From: Erysipelotrichaceae bacterium
GTDB taxonomy: Bacteria > Bacillota_I > Bacilli_A > RFN20 > CAG-826
DNA length: 64,000 nt
Assembly (NCBI GenBank): GCA_015059105.1
Contig: SVBB01000006.1
Span: forward strand, 20,063-84,062
Direction: 5' to 3'
Shown here: one piece after another, positions 26,710-34,066 of the stretch
Layout: each line of letters begins with the position of its first letter
Numbering within the stretch: position 1 is the stretch's first letter
The notes under the pieces: model-generated
Told to the model about the DNA's origin: nothing
Database searches by the model: none
The model's input: only the letters and a program-made list of their open reading frames with translations
Position numbers and translations under genes: made by a program

Positions 26710-28389
26710 TTAAGCTAAAGTGAGTTTAGAAGCGACATCCATACCGACTTTATCGGCATCGCCACCTTTTCTCACTGGTTTAAGGACGTGTTTCACACCA
26801 GAATTAATTTCGATGAGAGTGAGAGTCAATTGTCCGTTCATATCAACGTCGAGTTGAATGTCAACTGGAGTGGACGCTGGAATAGCTGGTGAGAAAGCGA
26901 TTGGCATATCTTCATAAAGTTCTGCACATTCGTCTGCGGCGACATCAGCATTCAAAGATTCGTTTTCCATAATCTTGAGGTTGATACTATCGACGAGATT
27001 ATTACCTTCTGCGATGACAAGGCCCTGTCCACCACTGAGTTGCGCGTAGGATGCTGAGGCTGGTTTAGGTGTATCTTTAACGATGAGGTTATAATATCTT
27101 TCTTCACCGCCATTATAGTAACGGAAGCAGTAAGATTTAGTGCATAATTCAACGACCTTATTGACTGTACCATTGCTACCAGCAAATTCTGTAGAAGCTC
27201 CACTGCTTAAAGCGAATGGGCTATTTGCATCACCACCGAATGCTGCTGATTCGCTAGTTGGAGCCACTACTTCACCAGTCGCTTCATCAATAGCTAAACC
27301 ACTAGCCACTAGAGCAGCACCATTAGAAACAGCCTTATCTGGATCAAACGACACTAATGGTTTGTTATACTGTGCTGTTAACCCAGCTTCGACTTGTTTC
27401 ATTCTTGTCGATCCACCGACTAAGATGATTTCATCGATTTGATCGATCGTCATGCCTTTCTTAGTGAGCATATCGTCGATTAAAAGAATCGTTTGATTGA
27501 ATAAGTCCGCTGTTAATTCATCAAATTTTTCTTGGGTGATTTCCACACGATATTTATTACCATCAAATGATGGAGTGACAGTTGCAGTTGGTTTAGCAGT
27601 GAGCATCTTCTTGGCTGCTTCAATCTTCTCAGAGAAGAAAGCTTTCATTTCTGGATCTTCATCTAAAACCGAACGATCAACACCGGTATTATTGCAGAAT
27701 TCATCTTTGACATAATTCGCTAATGCTGCATCCCAGTCTTTACCACCGAGTTGGTGATTACCACCAGTTGTGATGACTTGGTATTTACGATCAGTGCCTT
27801 CAAAATCAAGTCTCATAACTGTACAGTCGAAAGTACCACCACCTAAGTCATAAATTAAAACTGTTTTATGAATATTTTCATTTCTGGAATTACCATAAGC
27901 GATAGCCGCCGCGGTTGGTTCATCCATGATTTTTAAGACTTTTAATGGTTGTCCATTTGCTAAAGTGACATTTTCACCAGCTAATCTAGTGGCCGCACGG
28001 GCTGCATCACCAAAGTAAGCTGGACAAGTGATGACCGCACCTTCAATTTCTTCGCCACCTAACGCTAACTCCGCATCAGCGATAAGTTTCTTTAAAATAA
28101 GGGTAGAGACGGCAGAGGCACTATATTCAACACCATTGACTGTTGCACGATAGTCAGGATCACCCATGTAGTTTTTAATTCTTTCTACTAAACATTCAGG
28201 ATTCATCGCCCCCGCTTCTCTAGCCACGGAGCCAACAGTCACTGTTTCTCCATTTGGATCAAAGAAAACGATAGATGGAGTTGTCTTTTCTCCTTCGCTA
28301 GATTCAATGTTGACGATGTTTTGTGTTTCATCAACATAAGAAACAACTGAGTATGTTGTTCCTAAATCAATACCAACTTTTTTACCCAT
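26710..28389 (-). CDS. Short Hsp70 (DnaK-like), no helical lid
   Basis: A 559-aa DnaK paralogue. The ATPase domain is intact (VGIDLGTTYSVVSY, IYDLGGGTFDCTV, ILVGGSTRMKQV, EPTAAAIAYG). The C-terminal part is short and divergent and lacks the lid; housekeeping DnaK is about 600-640 aa. Because it sits in a GTPase/GAP1 operon with its own GrpE-like and J-like partners, it is more likely a dedicated chaperone than the housekeeping dnaK. Confidence 0.9.
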   Translation of the reverse strand: MGKKVGIDLGTTYSVVSYVDETQNIVNIESSEGEKTTPSIVFFDPNGETVTVGSVAREAGAMNPECLVERIKNYMGDPDYRATVNGVEYSASAVSTLILKKLIADAELALGGEEIEGAVITCPAYFGDAARAATRLAGENVTLANGQPLKVLKIMDEPTAAAIAYGNSRNENIHKTVLIYDLGGGTFDCTVMRLDFEGTDRKYQVITTGGNHQLGGKDWDAALANYVKDEFCNNTGVDRSVLDEDPEMKAFFSEKIEAAKKMLTAKPTATVTPSFDGNKYRVEITQEKFDELTADLFNQTILLIDDMLTKKGMTIDQIDEIILVGGSTRMKQVEAGLTAQYNKPLVSFDPDKAVSNGAALVASGLAIDEATGEVVAPTSESAAFGGDANSPFALSSGASTEFAGSNGTVNKVVELCTKSYCFRYYNGGEERYYNLIVKDTPKPASASYAQLSGGQGLVIAEGNNLVDSINLKIMENESLNADVAADECAELYEDMPIAFSPAIPASTPVDIQLDVDMNGQLTLTLIEINSGVKHVLKPVRKGGDADKVGMDVASKLTLA

Positions 28390-28404
28390 AAAAATTCCTT
28401 CCTT

Positions 28405-29577
28405 TTATTGTTGTTCGTATTTATAAACATCCACTTTACATAAGTAGATGACTTTACCGCCGTAAAGATATGTATCGGTATGTCTAAAGGCAATCGTCTT
28501 GTCGAGTTCCTCTTTATTTGTTGGAACAAATTTCAGCATACGATTAGTCTTCATGTCATAAACGTTAGAGACATCGATATCAATCTCCACTCCCAAACGT
28601 GAGAGAATATCGCTAGTTGAGGAGATGACAAAGATGAGGACATCGCTATAAAGAGATGTTTTGTTATCTTCGTTAATAGCCTCCATAGTATTCTCGATTT
28701 TCTTCTTAAGTTTGAGATAGAAATTAGTCACAATCTTGTAAGATGGGAGAAGAAGCGCATCGGCATAATTAGCATCCACACTCGCAGCAACTGCCTCCAC
28801 TTCTTTATATGCTTCATCAAGCAAAGCATTATCTTTTAAGATTGCTTCTATATTTGCTTTATTCTCTTCGACAAGTTTAATGACATCATTAAGTGAATAA
28901 GCACCTTCTTCTTTCGCTTGTTCATCGCTTTCTTCAACGATGACGTTTTCAGTTTCTGGCTCTTTAACATAGTTATCCACTTTACGCATTGGGATAGTTG
29001 CTAAATCTTTACCATCGAGTAAAAATTTCTCCCCATCATATTCGATAGAGAAGTTTGCTAGCATCTCCACAAAATCATCATCGAGGTAACCGAGATACTT
29101 TTTTGTTGTTTCAATATCTGTAGAAAACTTAGCGACATTCCGCAAAGTATTTTTCGCATCCTCGCGATAGGAAATAAGACCCATGATAATTTGTTTGAGG
29201 AGAGTATAACCAAAATCTTCGCGATATTTGTTGAGCTCATTTTTCATCTTTACAATCGTTTCATCTTTAGTTTTCGCTAAGCGAATAGAATCGCGCAAAG
29301 CATTAAAATATTGTTTGAGCAAAACAACGATTTCTTCATATTTTGGTTCTGGTTCAATTGGTTTTTCTTGGGCAGGTTCTTCGTTAACAATTTCTTCATT
29401 AACTGGCTCTGCTTCTAGAGGTGTCTCTTCAATAACGATCTCTATTTTCTCTTCAGGATTTGCTTCTACCGGCTGTTCTTTCTTTTCCTCAATAACAGGC
29501 TTTTCTTCCTCGTTAGAAGACTCATCATTAATTGGTTCAATCACAATCTTGTCTAAATCAAAAACTGATATTGTCAC
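28405..29577 (-). CDS. GrpE-like nucleotide exchange factor with acidic N-terminus
   Basis: A 390-aa protein. Residues 10-85 are an acidic, Pro/Glu-rich tail. A helical/coiled stretch (about 85-180) and a C-terminal beta region (about 325-390: LGVEIDIDV, RMLKFVPT, GGKVIYLCKVDVYKY) resemble the GrpE dimer helix and beta wing. It is much longer than usual GrpE (about 200 aa) and the match is distant. It is the first gene of the operon, with a GTG start at 29577 and AAGGGGG 8 nt before it. It likely drives ADP release from the two Hsp70s. Confidence 0.65.
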   Translation of the reverse strand: MTISVFDLDKIVIEPINDESSNEEEKPVIEEKKEQPVEANPEEKIEIVIEETPLEAEPVNEEIVNEEPAQEKPIEPEPKYEEIVVLLKQYFNALRDSIRLAKTKDETIVKMKNELNKYREDFGYTLLKQIIMGLISYREDAKNTLRNVAKFSTDIETTKKYLGYLDDDFVEMLANFSIEYDGEKFLLDGKDLATIPMRKVDNYVKEPETENVIVEESDEQAKEEGAYSLNDVIKLVEENKANIEAILKDNALLDEAYKEVEAVAASVDANYADALLLPSYKIVTNFYLKLKKKIENTMEAINEDNKTSLYSDVLIFVISSTSDILSRLGVEIDIDVSNVYDMKTNRMLKFVPTNKEELDKTIAFRHTDTYLYGGKVIYLCKVDVYKYEQQ

Positions 29578-29596
29578 AATATAAACCCCCTTTACT

Positions 29597-29627
29597 TTTA
29601 TAGTAAAAATAGCATCATAAGTGCTAA
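29597..29627 (-). promoter_or_regulatory. Putative promoter and CIRCE-like site of the chaperone-GTPase operon
   Basis: On the minus strand TTAGCACTTATGATGCTA (29610-29627) contains a CIRCE-like left half (TTAGCACTT) and an imperfect dyad TAGCA/TGCTA. It is followed by TATAAA (29597-29602). Read as a promoter, TTAGCA and TATAAA are 19 nt apart, a long spacer. This may be a degenerate HrcA site or an unrelated operator. Confidence 0.4.
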
Positions 29628-29738
29628 AAAAGCGCTATAGTGTAAAGTCCTTTTAAAAAAATTATTTAAGGCTTTTTGAGTTAGTTAATACTACTTTTGG
29701 AGTAATAAATATTAACCTTAGTTAACTTAGACACGGGT

Positions 29739-29767
29739 TTGAACAAGGCTCTGTAACTTTTTATAAT
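29739..29767 (+). promoter_or_regulatory. Promoter of the radical SAM/precursor peptide operon
   Basis: TTGAAC, exactly 17 nt, TATAAT: a strong housekeeping-type promoter, with transcript start about 19 nt before the ATG. Just upstream TTAAC-CTTA-GTTAA (29712-29726) is a small dyad that could be an operator. Confidence 0.8.
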
Positions 29768-29792
29768 TTTTTATAGAAGCGAGGGTATAGCC

Positions 29793-30908
29793 ATGATGAA
29801 TAAATCAAAAAAAAGAAAACAAAGAAGTGTCACCATCGTGTTAACAGAAGCATGCAATTTACGCTGTACATATTGTTATGAATCATTCAAAACACCACAC
29901 AAGATGACACTCGAAATGGCTAAATCCATCGTCGATAAAGAGATGGCAAACTCCCAGAATTATGACTATATTCAATTCGACCTTTTCGGTGGTGAACCCT
30001 TCTTAGCGTTTGATGTTATCAAACCACTCGTAGAATATGCAGAAGAAAAAGGCTATACAAAAAAGTGCTTCTTCTTCCCAACTTCTAACGGCACATTGAT
30101 ACATGGAGAAATCCAAGACTGGTTAGTCGCTCATAAAGATTCTATCTGGGTAGGACTAAGTCTAGATGGGACGAAAGAGATGCATGACACAAATCGTGAC
30201 AATTCTTTTGATTTAATCGATTTAGACTTCTTCGCGAAGAACTACCCCACTCAAGATATCAAAATGACCATTTCTAAAGAGAGCCTTCCACATCTCGCTG
30301 AAGGGGTGATTTTTTGCCACGATAAAGGATTCGGCGTTTCCTGTAACCTCGCCTATAACATTGACTGGTCAGATAAAGAAAACGAAGAAATTCTTAAACG
30401 TGAATTATCAAAACTGATAGATTTCTATCTCGAACATCCAAATTATAATCCTTGCTCCATATTAGCAGGTTCAATCCTCGGGGTAGTTCGCGATGAGAGC
30501 AAACCTTTAAAACGTCAATGTGGATCTGGCCTCACAATGGTGGCTTATGAAATCGATGGAAAACGTTATCCATGTCAATTCTTCATGCCGACATCAATCG
30601 GCAAAGAAAAAGCACGAGAAATAGGTAAAATTGATCTCCCTGAGTTTACCACTGATGACATGCTTGATAAAAAATGTCGAAACTGCGTTGCTAAGCAAAT
30701 ATGCATGATTTGTTATGGGGCTAACTACGCGGCAACCGGATCACCTTTCTCCCGCGACGAAAACACATGCGAACTAAATAAAATCATTTTTAAAGCCAGA
30801 TCATATTTCTACGCTATGCAGTGGAAAAAAGGCTATCTCAAAGATATGCCAAAAAGAGAATTAAATCGTCTATTAAAAGCTATAAAAATCATACAGACAG
30901 AACTATAA
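29793..30908 (+). CDS. Radical SAM/SPASM peptide-modifying enzyme
   Basis: A 371-aa enzyme. The radical SAM cluster motif CxxxCxxC is EACNLRCTYCYE (C21, C25, C28), followed by FGGEPF. A SPASM-type C-terminus has CGSG, YPCQFF, CRNCVAKQICMICYGANY and a late CEL, enough Cys for auxiliary Fe-S clusters. Such enzymes make thioether or related cross-links in ribosomal peptides. The next gene, 18 nt downstream in the same transcript, encodes a Cys-rich peptide that is its evident substrate. The chemistry (sactipeptide-, ranthipeptide-like or other) cannot be read from sequence. Confidence 0.92.
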   Translation: MMNKSKKRKQRSVTIVLTEACNLRCTYCYESFKTPHKMTLEMAKSIVDKEMANSQNYDYIQFDLFGGEPFLAFDVIKPLVEYAEEKGYTKKCFFFPTSNGTLIHGEIQDWLVAHKDSIWVGLSLDGTKEMHDTNRDNSFDLIDLDFFAKNYPTQDIKMTISKESLPHLAEGVIFCHDKGFGVSCNLAYNIDWSDKENEEILKRELSKLIDFYLEHPNYNPCSILAGSILGVVRDESKPLKRQCGSGLTMVAYEIDGKRYPCQFFMPTSIGKEKAREIGKIDLPEFTTDDMLDKKCRNCVAKQICMICYGANYAATGSPFSRDENTCELNKIIFKARSYFYAMQWKKGYLKDMPKRELNRLLKAIKIIQTEL

Positions 30909-30926
30909 GAAAGGAGGATGTTAAAT

Positions 30927-31094
30927 ATGTTCGTTTTGACTAATGAGCTCTTAGCCGAAATCGAAAGCTCTATCATCGAAGAGGAAATAGATCTCTCCGT
31001 AGAAGCAGAGCCAGATTGCTACACTTGCCAAGATGCATGCCATAGAGAATGCTCAGGCAACTGCGGTGGTCCACAAAAATCTGGTCAACCATAG
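30927..31094 (+). CDS. Cys-rich RiPP precursor peptide (55 aa)
   Basis: A short gene with a perfect AAGGAGG 9 nt before the ATG. The N-terminal 30 residues are an acidic leader (MFVLTNELLAEIES, then EEE). The C-terminal core has five cysteines in the order C-x2-C-x3-C-x3-C-x3-C (C31, C34, C38, C42, C46), with GG directly after the last. It ends KSGQP. Position behind a SPASM maturase and before a terminator marks it as the modified precursor. I recognise no named family. No exporter or protease is adjacent. Confidence 0.85.
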   Translation: MFVLTNELLAEIESSIIEEEIDLSVEAEPDCYTCQDACHRECSGNCGGPQKSGQP

Positions 31095-31107
31095 GGACGA
31101 TGTCAAT

Positions 31108-31145
31108 AAAAAAGGCAGTTCTCAACGTAGAATCCGCCTTTTTTT
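31108..31145. terminator. Bidirectional terminator between RiPP locus and zinc-ribbon gene
   Basis: AAAAAAGGC (31108-31116) pairs with GCCTTTTTTT, with an inner TTCT/AGAA helix. Poly-A on one side and poly-T on the other let it serve both converging transcripts. Confidence 0.85.
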
Positions 31146-31153
31146 GTCCTTTG

Positions 31154-31375
31154 TTATACATGATACTCTTCTTCGTATCCACAATCTTTGCAGCGCATTT
31201 TAATGATGAATTTCTTCTTGCCTGACATCCCTCCGATAATCGTGCCAGGAGTCCCAAATAATGCGGTTCCCACTACTGCTTTACCAACGCTGAAACCTTC
31301 GCGATATTTCGTTTTAGAAACAACACGATAATTCTTGCTTTTGCAGCTTGGGCATTTGCTAGGAATTCTTGCCAT
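31154..31375 (-). CDS. Small zinc-ribbon protein with glycine-zipper segment
   Basis: A 73-aa protein with two CxxC pairs (CPSC near residue 8 and CKDC near 62) that together can bind one zinc. Between them is a Gly-rich hydrophobic stretch (VGKAVVGTALFGTPGTIIGG) that may be a membrane hairpin or packing motif. It follows the gene at 31385 by 9 nt. Function unknown. Confidence 0.7.
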   Translation of the reverse strand: MARIPSKCPSCKSKNYRVVSKTKYREGFSVGKAVVGTALFGTPGTIIGGMSGKKKFIIKMRCKDCGYEEEYHV

Positions 31376-31384
31376 ATAATAACT

Positions 31385-31906
31385 CTACTTTCTTATAATA
31401 TTGAGGGTCGCAGGAAAAGGACACTGACTCAAAACGTTATTGAATGCTTTTTCAACTTTAGCTGATAAATTATTAAACACTTTATCTTCTTCGTCTAAAT
31501 CGTTAGCTTTTCCTGATCCCGTCCAGACTTTTGGAGTGATCTCTACATTAACATTAGGCAACGAAACATCAACCACGACCTTAGCTTGGTAATTGTTAAT
31601 TCTTTTAATCGCCCGTTTAAACTGATTTTCCCAATAAGCCTCATCTTGAGTGGAACTACTCGGTGGTTTTGGATGTCCAAAACGAATTGGTTTATGCGAT
31701 GTTCCCCCATTAGAACTGCTGCTATTAGCCTTGTGTCTAATTCGAATCTCTTTATAGCCCATCACTAAGCAAGAGACTGCAACTATTAGAAGTATGATTC
31801 CAAATATAATGCCTGCCGGACTCCCATTAGAAAAAAGAGAAACACCGACGGCAAAGGCTATTATTCCAATAACTAAAAATAATATTGGTTTAAGGTTGTT
31901 TTTCAT
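31385..31906 (-). CDS. Small two-TM protein with soluble C-terminal domain
   Basis: A 173-aa protein: two adjacent TM segments (about 6-24 and 28-48), a basic Ser/Asn-rich linker (50-80) and a soluble C-terminal domain of about 90 residues starting EAYWENQFKRAIKRIN. I do not recognise the domain. It is in an operon with the small zinc-ribbon protein, suggesting a joint membrane-associated role. Confidence 0.65.
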   Translation of the reverse strand: MKNNLKPILFLVIGIIAFAVGVSLFSNGSPAGIIFGIILLIVAVSCLVMGYKEIRIRHKANSSSSNGGTSHKPIRFGHPKPPSSSTQDEAYWENQFKRAIKRINNYQAKVVVDVSLPNVNVEITPKVWTGSGKANDLDEEDKVFNNLSAKVEKAFNNVLSQCPFPATLNIIRK

Positions 31907-32090
31907 GTTTTTTCCACAAAATATTATACAAAACCCTACTTTTTTTGAAAGATGTATTACGACTTAAAAACCCAATAATATCCTTAGCATTAAGCTACTG
32001 CAATTATTATTTTTTACAGATATTTCTGCTCAAGCGCTTTTCTAGCGTACATCTTGCTATTATAAGTTCATCAATTAGGAGACTATAGTA

Positions 32091-32336
32091 ATGGCAAGAG
32101 CAGACAAATATTCAAACAATATTATTACTGTGGAAGGAACAGGAGAAAAAGTTAAAGTCAGCGAACTTTTGAAAGTTGATGGAAAACACATTATTGTTAC
32201 CCTTGATTTAAGATACTTCATCGAAGAAGGCTTCTTAAAATACAAGTATAGAGAAGTAACTGATCCTGTCTTTAAAGATAAATGTTTCAAGGCATTAGAA
32301 GAAAAGCTTAACAGAATTAAAAAATTATTAGGATAG
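32091..32336 (+). CDS. Small basic protein, unknown
   Basis: An 81-aa protein with an SD (GGAG) 9 nt before the ATG. It has beta-rich character at 10-50 and a basic C-terminal helix (KALEEKLNRIKKLLG). No family recognised. It lies 8 nt before the DUF1292 gene. The 180-bp region upstream, shared with the divergent gene at 31906, is A/T-rich and should hold both promoters, but none is convincing. Confidence 0.65.
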   Translation: MARADKYSNNIITVEGTGEKVKVSELLKVDGKHIIVTLDLRYFIEEGFLKYKYREVTDPVFKDKCFKALEEKLNRIKKLLG

Positions 32337-32344
32337 GAGACCAT

Positions 32345-32617
32345 ATGACAGAAGATAACGATATCGTCACATTACTTTCAAATGATGGCGAAGAAATAGA
32401 TTTCACGCAGATTGCTGGCATCAACTATAAAGGAAAATTCTACGCTATTTTGCAACCAGTAGAACTCCTTGAAGGAATGGACGATGATGAAGCTCTCGTC
32501 TTCAGGGTGAAGCAAAGCTGGAAAGGCGAAGATAAATTTGAGATCGTAACCGATGATGAAATAATCGATGCCGTATTCAAAGAATATAATCGCCTTCTTA
32601 CTGAAGCAATAAAGTAA
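32345..32617 (+). CDS. DUF1292 family protein
   Basis: A 90-aa acidic protein. Its pattern (VTLLSNDGEEIDFTQIAGI, YKGKFYAILQPVE, EALVFRV, an acidic stretch, then VFKEYNRLL) is that of DUF1292/YrzB, a family widespread in Firmicutes with no assigned function. In many genomes YrzB sits beside yrrK and yrzL; that context is absent here. Confidence 0.8.
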   Translation: MTEDNDIVTLLSNDGEEIDFTQIAGINYKGKFYAILQPVELLEGMDDDEALVFRVKQSWKGEDKFEIVTDDEIIDAVFKEYNRLLTEAIK

Positions 32618-32639
32618 AGGTGTGCTAAAATAGTAATTA

Positions 32640-33275
32640 CTATAAAGAATTTTCAAATACTAATGACCAGTCATATTCTGGCATTAATGGCGAACCATCG
32701 TATTCGTTTTTGCTGTCGATTACATCATAATAGTCGCAATCAAGGTTAGAGATGTCGAGGAATGCTTCCCCTCTTCTATAGGTAATCGCATCATAATTGA
32801 TGCTCTTAAAATATTTTCTTAGTTTCATGATTACATTGCGGTAAGAATCTTTTGATTTTTCAACATCTTTATCAGGCCATAAATAAGTGATAGCTTTTTC
32901 CATCGTTAGTGATTTACCTCTTAATATGACGAGCAAAGCGAAATATTCTTTGGCTTTCTTAGAAGGGAAATCGAGATGTTTATCGTCATAATAACAATCA
33001 AAGCAGTGAAAACAAGAGACCTTCATTCTGTGTTTTTTCTTCTCGTTGATTGCTTTGATTTCATCTTCGTAGCTATAAGCAGTGCTAGTTCTCGCGAGTA
33101 AAAAATGGAAATAAACAAGAATATAAGAGATGGTCACCACCATATGAAGCAAGATATCAATTCCAAAGAAGTTATATTCTTGAGCAAAGAAAATATCAAG
33201 TACGAATGAAATCATCACGATGATAACCATGATTGAAGTCATGTATCCAGGAAGGGTGTTATCATTCCCCCTCAT
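32640..33275 (-). CDS. C-terminal half of membrane regulator: 2 TM plus winged-helix domain
   Basis: Two TM segments (about residues 10-32 and 38-58 from MRGN) and a short linker lead to a SARP/OmpR-like winged-helix domain: SKKAKEYFALL, GKSLTMEKAITYLWPDKD, YDWSLVFENSL. This domain is clearly paralogous to the output of the response regulator at 10666. There is no receiver. The ATG at 33275 overlaps the stop of the upstream frame as ATGA and no SD is visible; an ATG at 33284 is also in frame. The two frames probably form one 8-TM receptor with its own DNA-binding domain, made by -1 frameshifting or by coupling. Confidence 0.8.
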   Translation of the reverse strand: MRGNDNTLPGYMTSIMVIIVMISFVLDIFFAQEYNFFGIDILLHMVVTISYILVYFHFLLARTSTAYSYEDEIKAINEKKKHRMKVSCFHCFDCYYDDKHLDFPSKKAKEYFALLVILRGKSLTMEKAITYLWPDKDVEKSKDSYRNVIMKLRKYFKSINYDAITYRRGEAFLDISNLDCDYYDVIDSKNEYDGSPLMPEYDWSLVFENSL

Positions 33276-33832
33276 TTTAAACATATAGTAAATATCAAAT
33301 CCAACAGAGTAATCGCTTGAATGATGACCACTACCATGGTCCCAACGAATATATGAAGGCCTGCAAATACACCGTGTACAACTGTCGTTATTAATAAAAC
33401 AGTCAAATGATATTTATGAAAACTTTTCTTAACATAATCACGTTCAAAAAATAGAAACATGAAATAAGTAAAGCAAACCATGAACAAGTTATGAAAAATA
33501 AGCATGATTTTCGCGACTACTTCATAAGGTAAACTTCCACCAAAGAATTCAATGCTTAAGAATGTATTTGCAGAAGTGATATAAGAAAGGAACAAGAAAA
33601 TCGTCGCATAAACAGTGTAGATGCATTTCGTACGATCAAACTTCGTTGAAACAATCTCTGCAACCACTAATATTAATAACATCACAACGTTATAAATATT
33701 GATACCAAAAGCAAAGGCACGATATCCTGGATTAAGCGATAATTTAAAAATACAAACAAAAATACCTAATAACAAAATCGCAGCACTCAATAATGCGATT
33801 ATCAATAGTTTCTTCTTTTCTGTATAAGGCAT
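33272..33832 (-). CDS. N-terminal half of membrane regulator: 6 TM
   Basis: A 186-aa, six-TM protein that ends at TGT-TTA-AAA-TGA. Its six segments plus the two of the next frame reproduce the 8-TM sensor of the kinase at 11432. T-TTA-AAA (33281-33275) is a perfect X-XXY-YYZ heptamer placed directly before the stop, and a -1 slip gives TTT-AAA-ATG and enters the downstream frame. The alternatives are two coupled subunits, or a mutation. The start at 33832 has no SD and lies about 5 nt past the predicted transcript start. Confidence 0.75.
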   Translation of the reverse strand: MPYTEKKKLLIIALLSAAILLLGIFVCIFKLSLNPGYRAFAFGINIYNVVMLLILVVAEIVSTKFDRTKCIYTVYATIFLFLSYITSANTFLSIEFFGGSLPYEVVAKIMLIFHNLFMVCFTYFMFLFFERDYVKKSFHKYHLTVLLITTVVHGVFAGLHIFVGTMVVVIIQAITLLDLIFTICLK

Positions 33833-33843
33833 TGCAATAATAT

Positions 33844-33872
33844 TTTATAGTAAAAATATCGTTCTCACTCAA
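33844..33872 (-). promoter_or_regulatory. Promoter of the two-frame membrane regulator
   Basis: TTGAGT, 17 nt, TATAAA on the minus strand. The predicted start is about 5 nt before the ATG, so the mRNA is nearly leaderless. Confidence 0.75.
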
Positions 33873-33918
33873 TAGAAAAATAACTGCGGGTGTTACATTT
33901 GTTCATAAAACAATTATC

Positions 33919-33935
33919 AATAACGTAACGTTATT
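33919..33935. promoter_or_regulatory. 17-bp palindrome upstream of the membrane regulator
   Basis: AATAACGT-A-ACGTTATT is a perfect 8-1-8 dyad about 50 bp upstream of the -35. It could be an autoregulatory or activator site for the winged-helix regulator. There is no T-tract to suggest a terminator. Confidence 0.45.
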
Positions 33936-34012
33936 ACTTTTTGTATAAATTTTCTAAAAAATTGTAGTTTTGCTACATTTTTTTGCAAATGCACATTTTT
34001 TAATATTACCTC

Positions 34013-34053
34013 CCCCATAATAAAAAACCGCCTTAAATTAGCTAAAACGGTTT
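34013..34053 (-). terminator. Terminator after the disulfide oxidoreductase gene
   Basis: AAACCG pairs with CGGTTT around a partly paired loop, followed on the minus strand by TTTTATTATG, about 14 nt past the stop at 34067. Confidence 0.75.
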
Positions 34054-34066
34054 CAATATTTTAAGC

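Noticed and set aside
30973..31257. 94-aa minus-strand frame across the RiPP precursor and terminator
   Set aside because: It has no SD, covers a bidirectional terminator and opposes a clear precursor gene.
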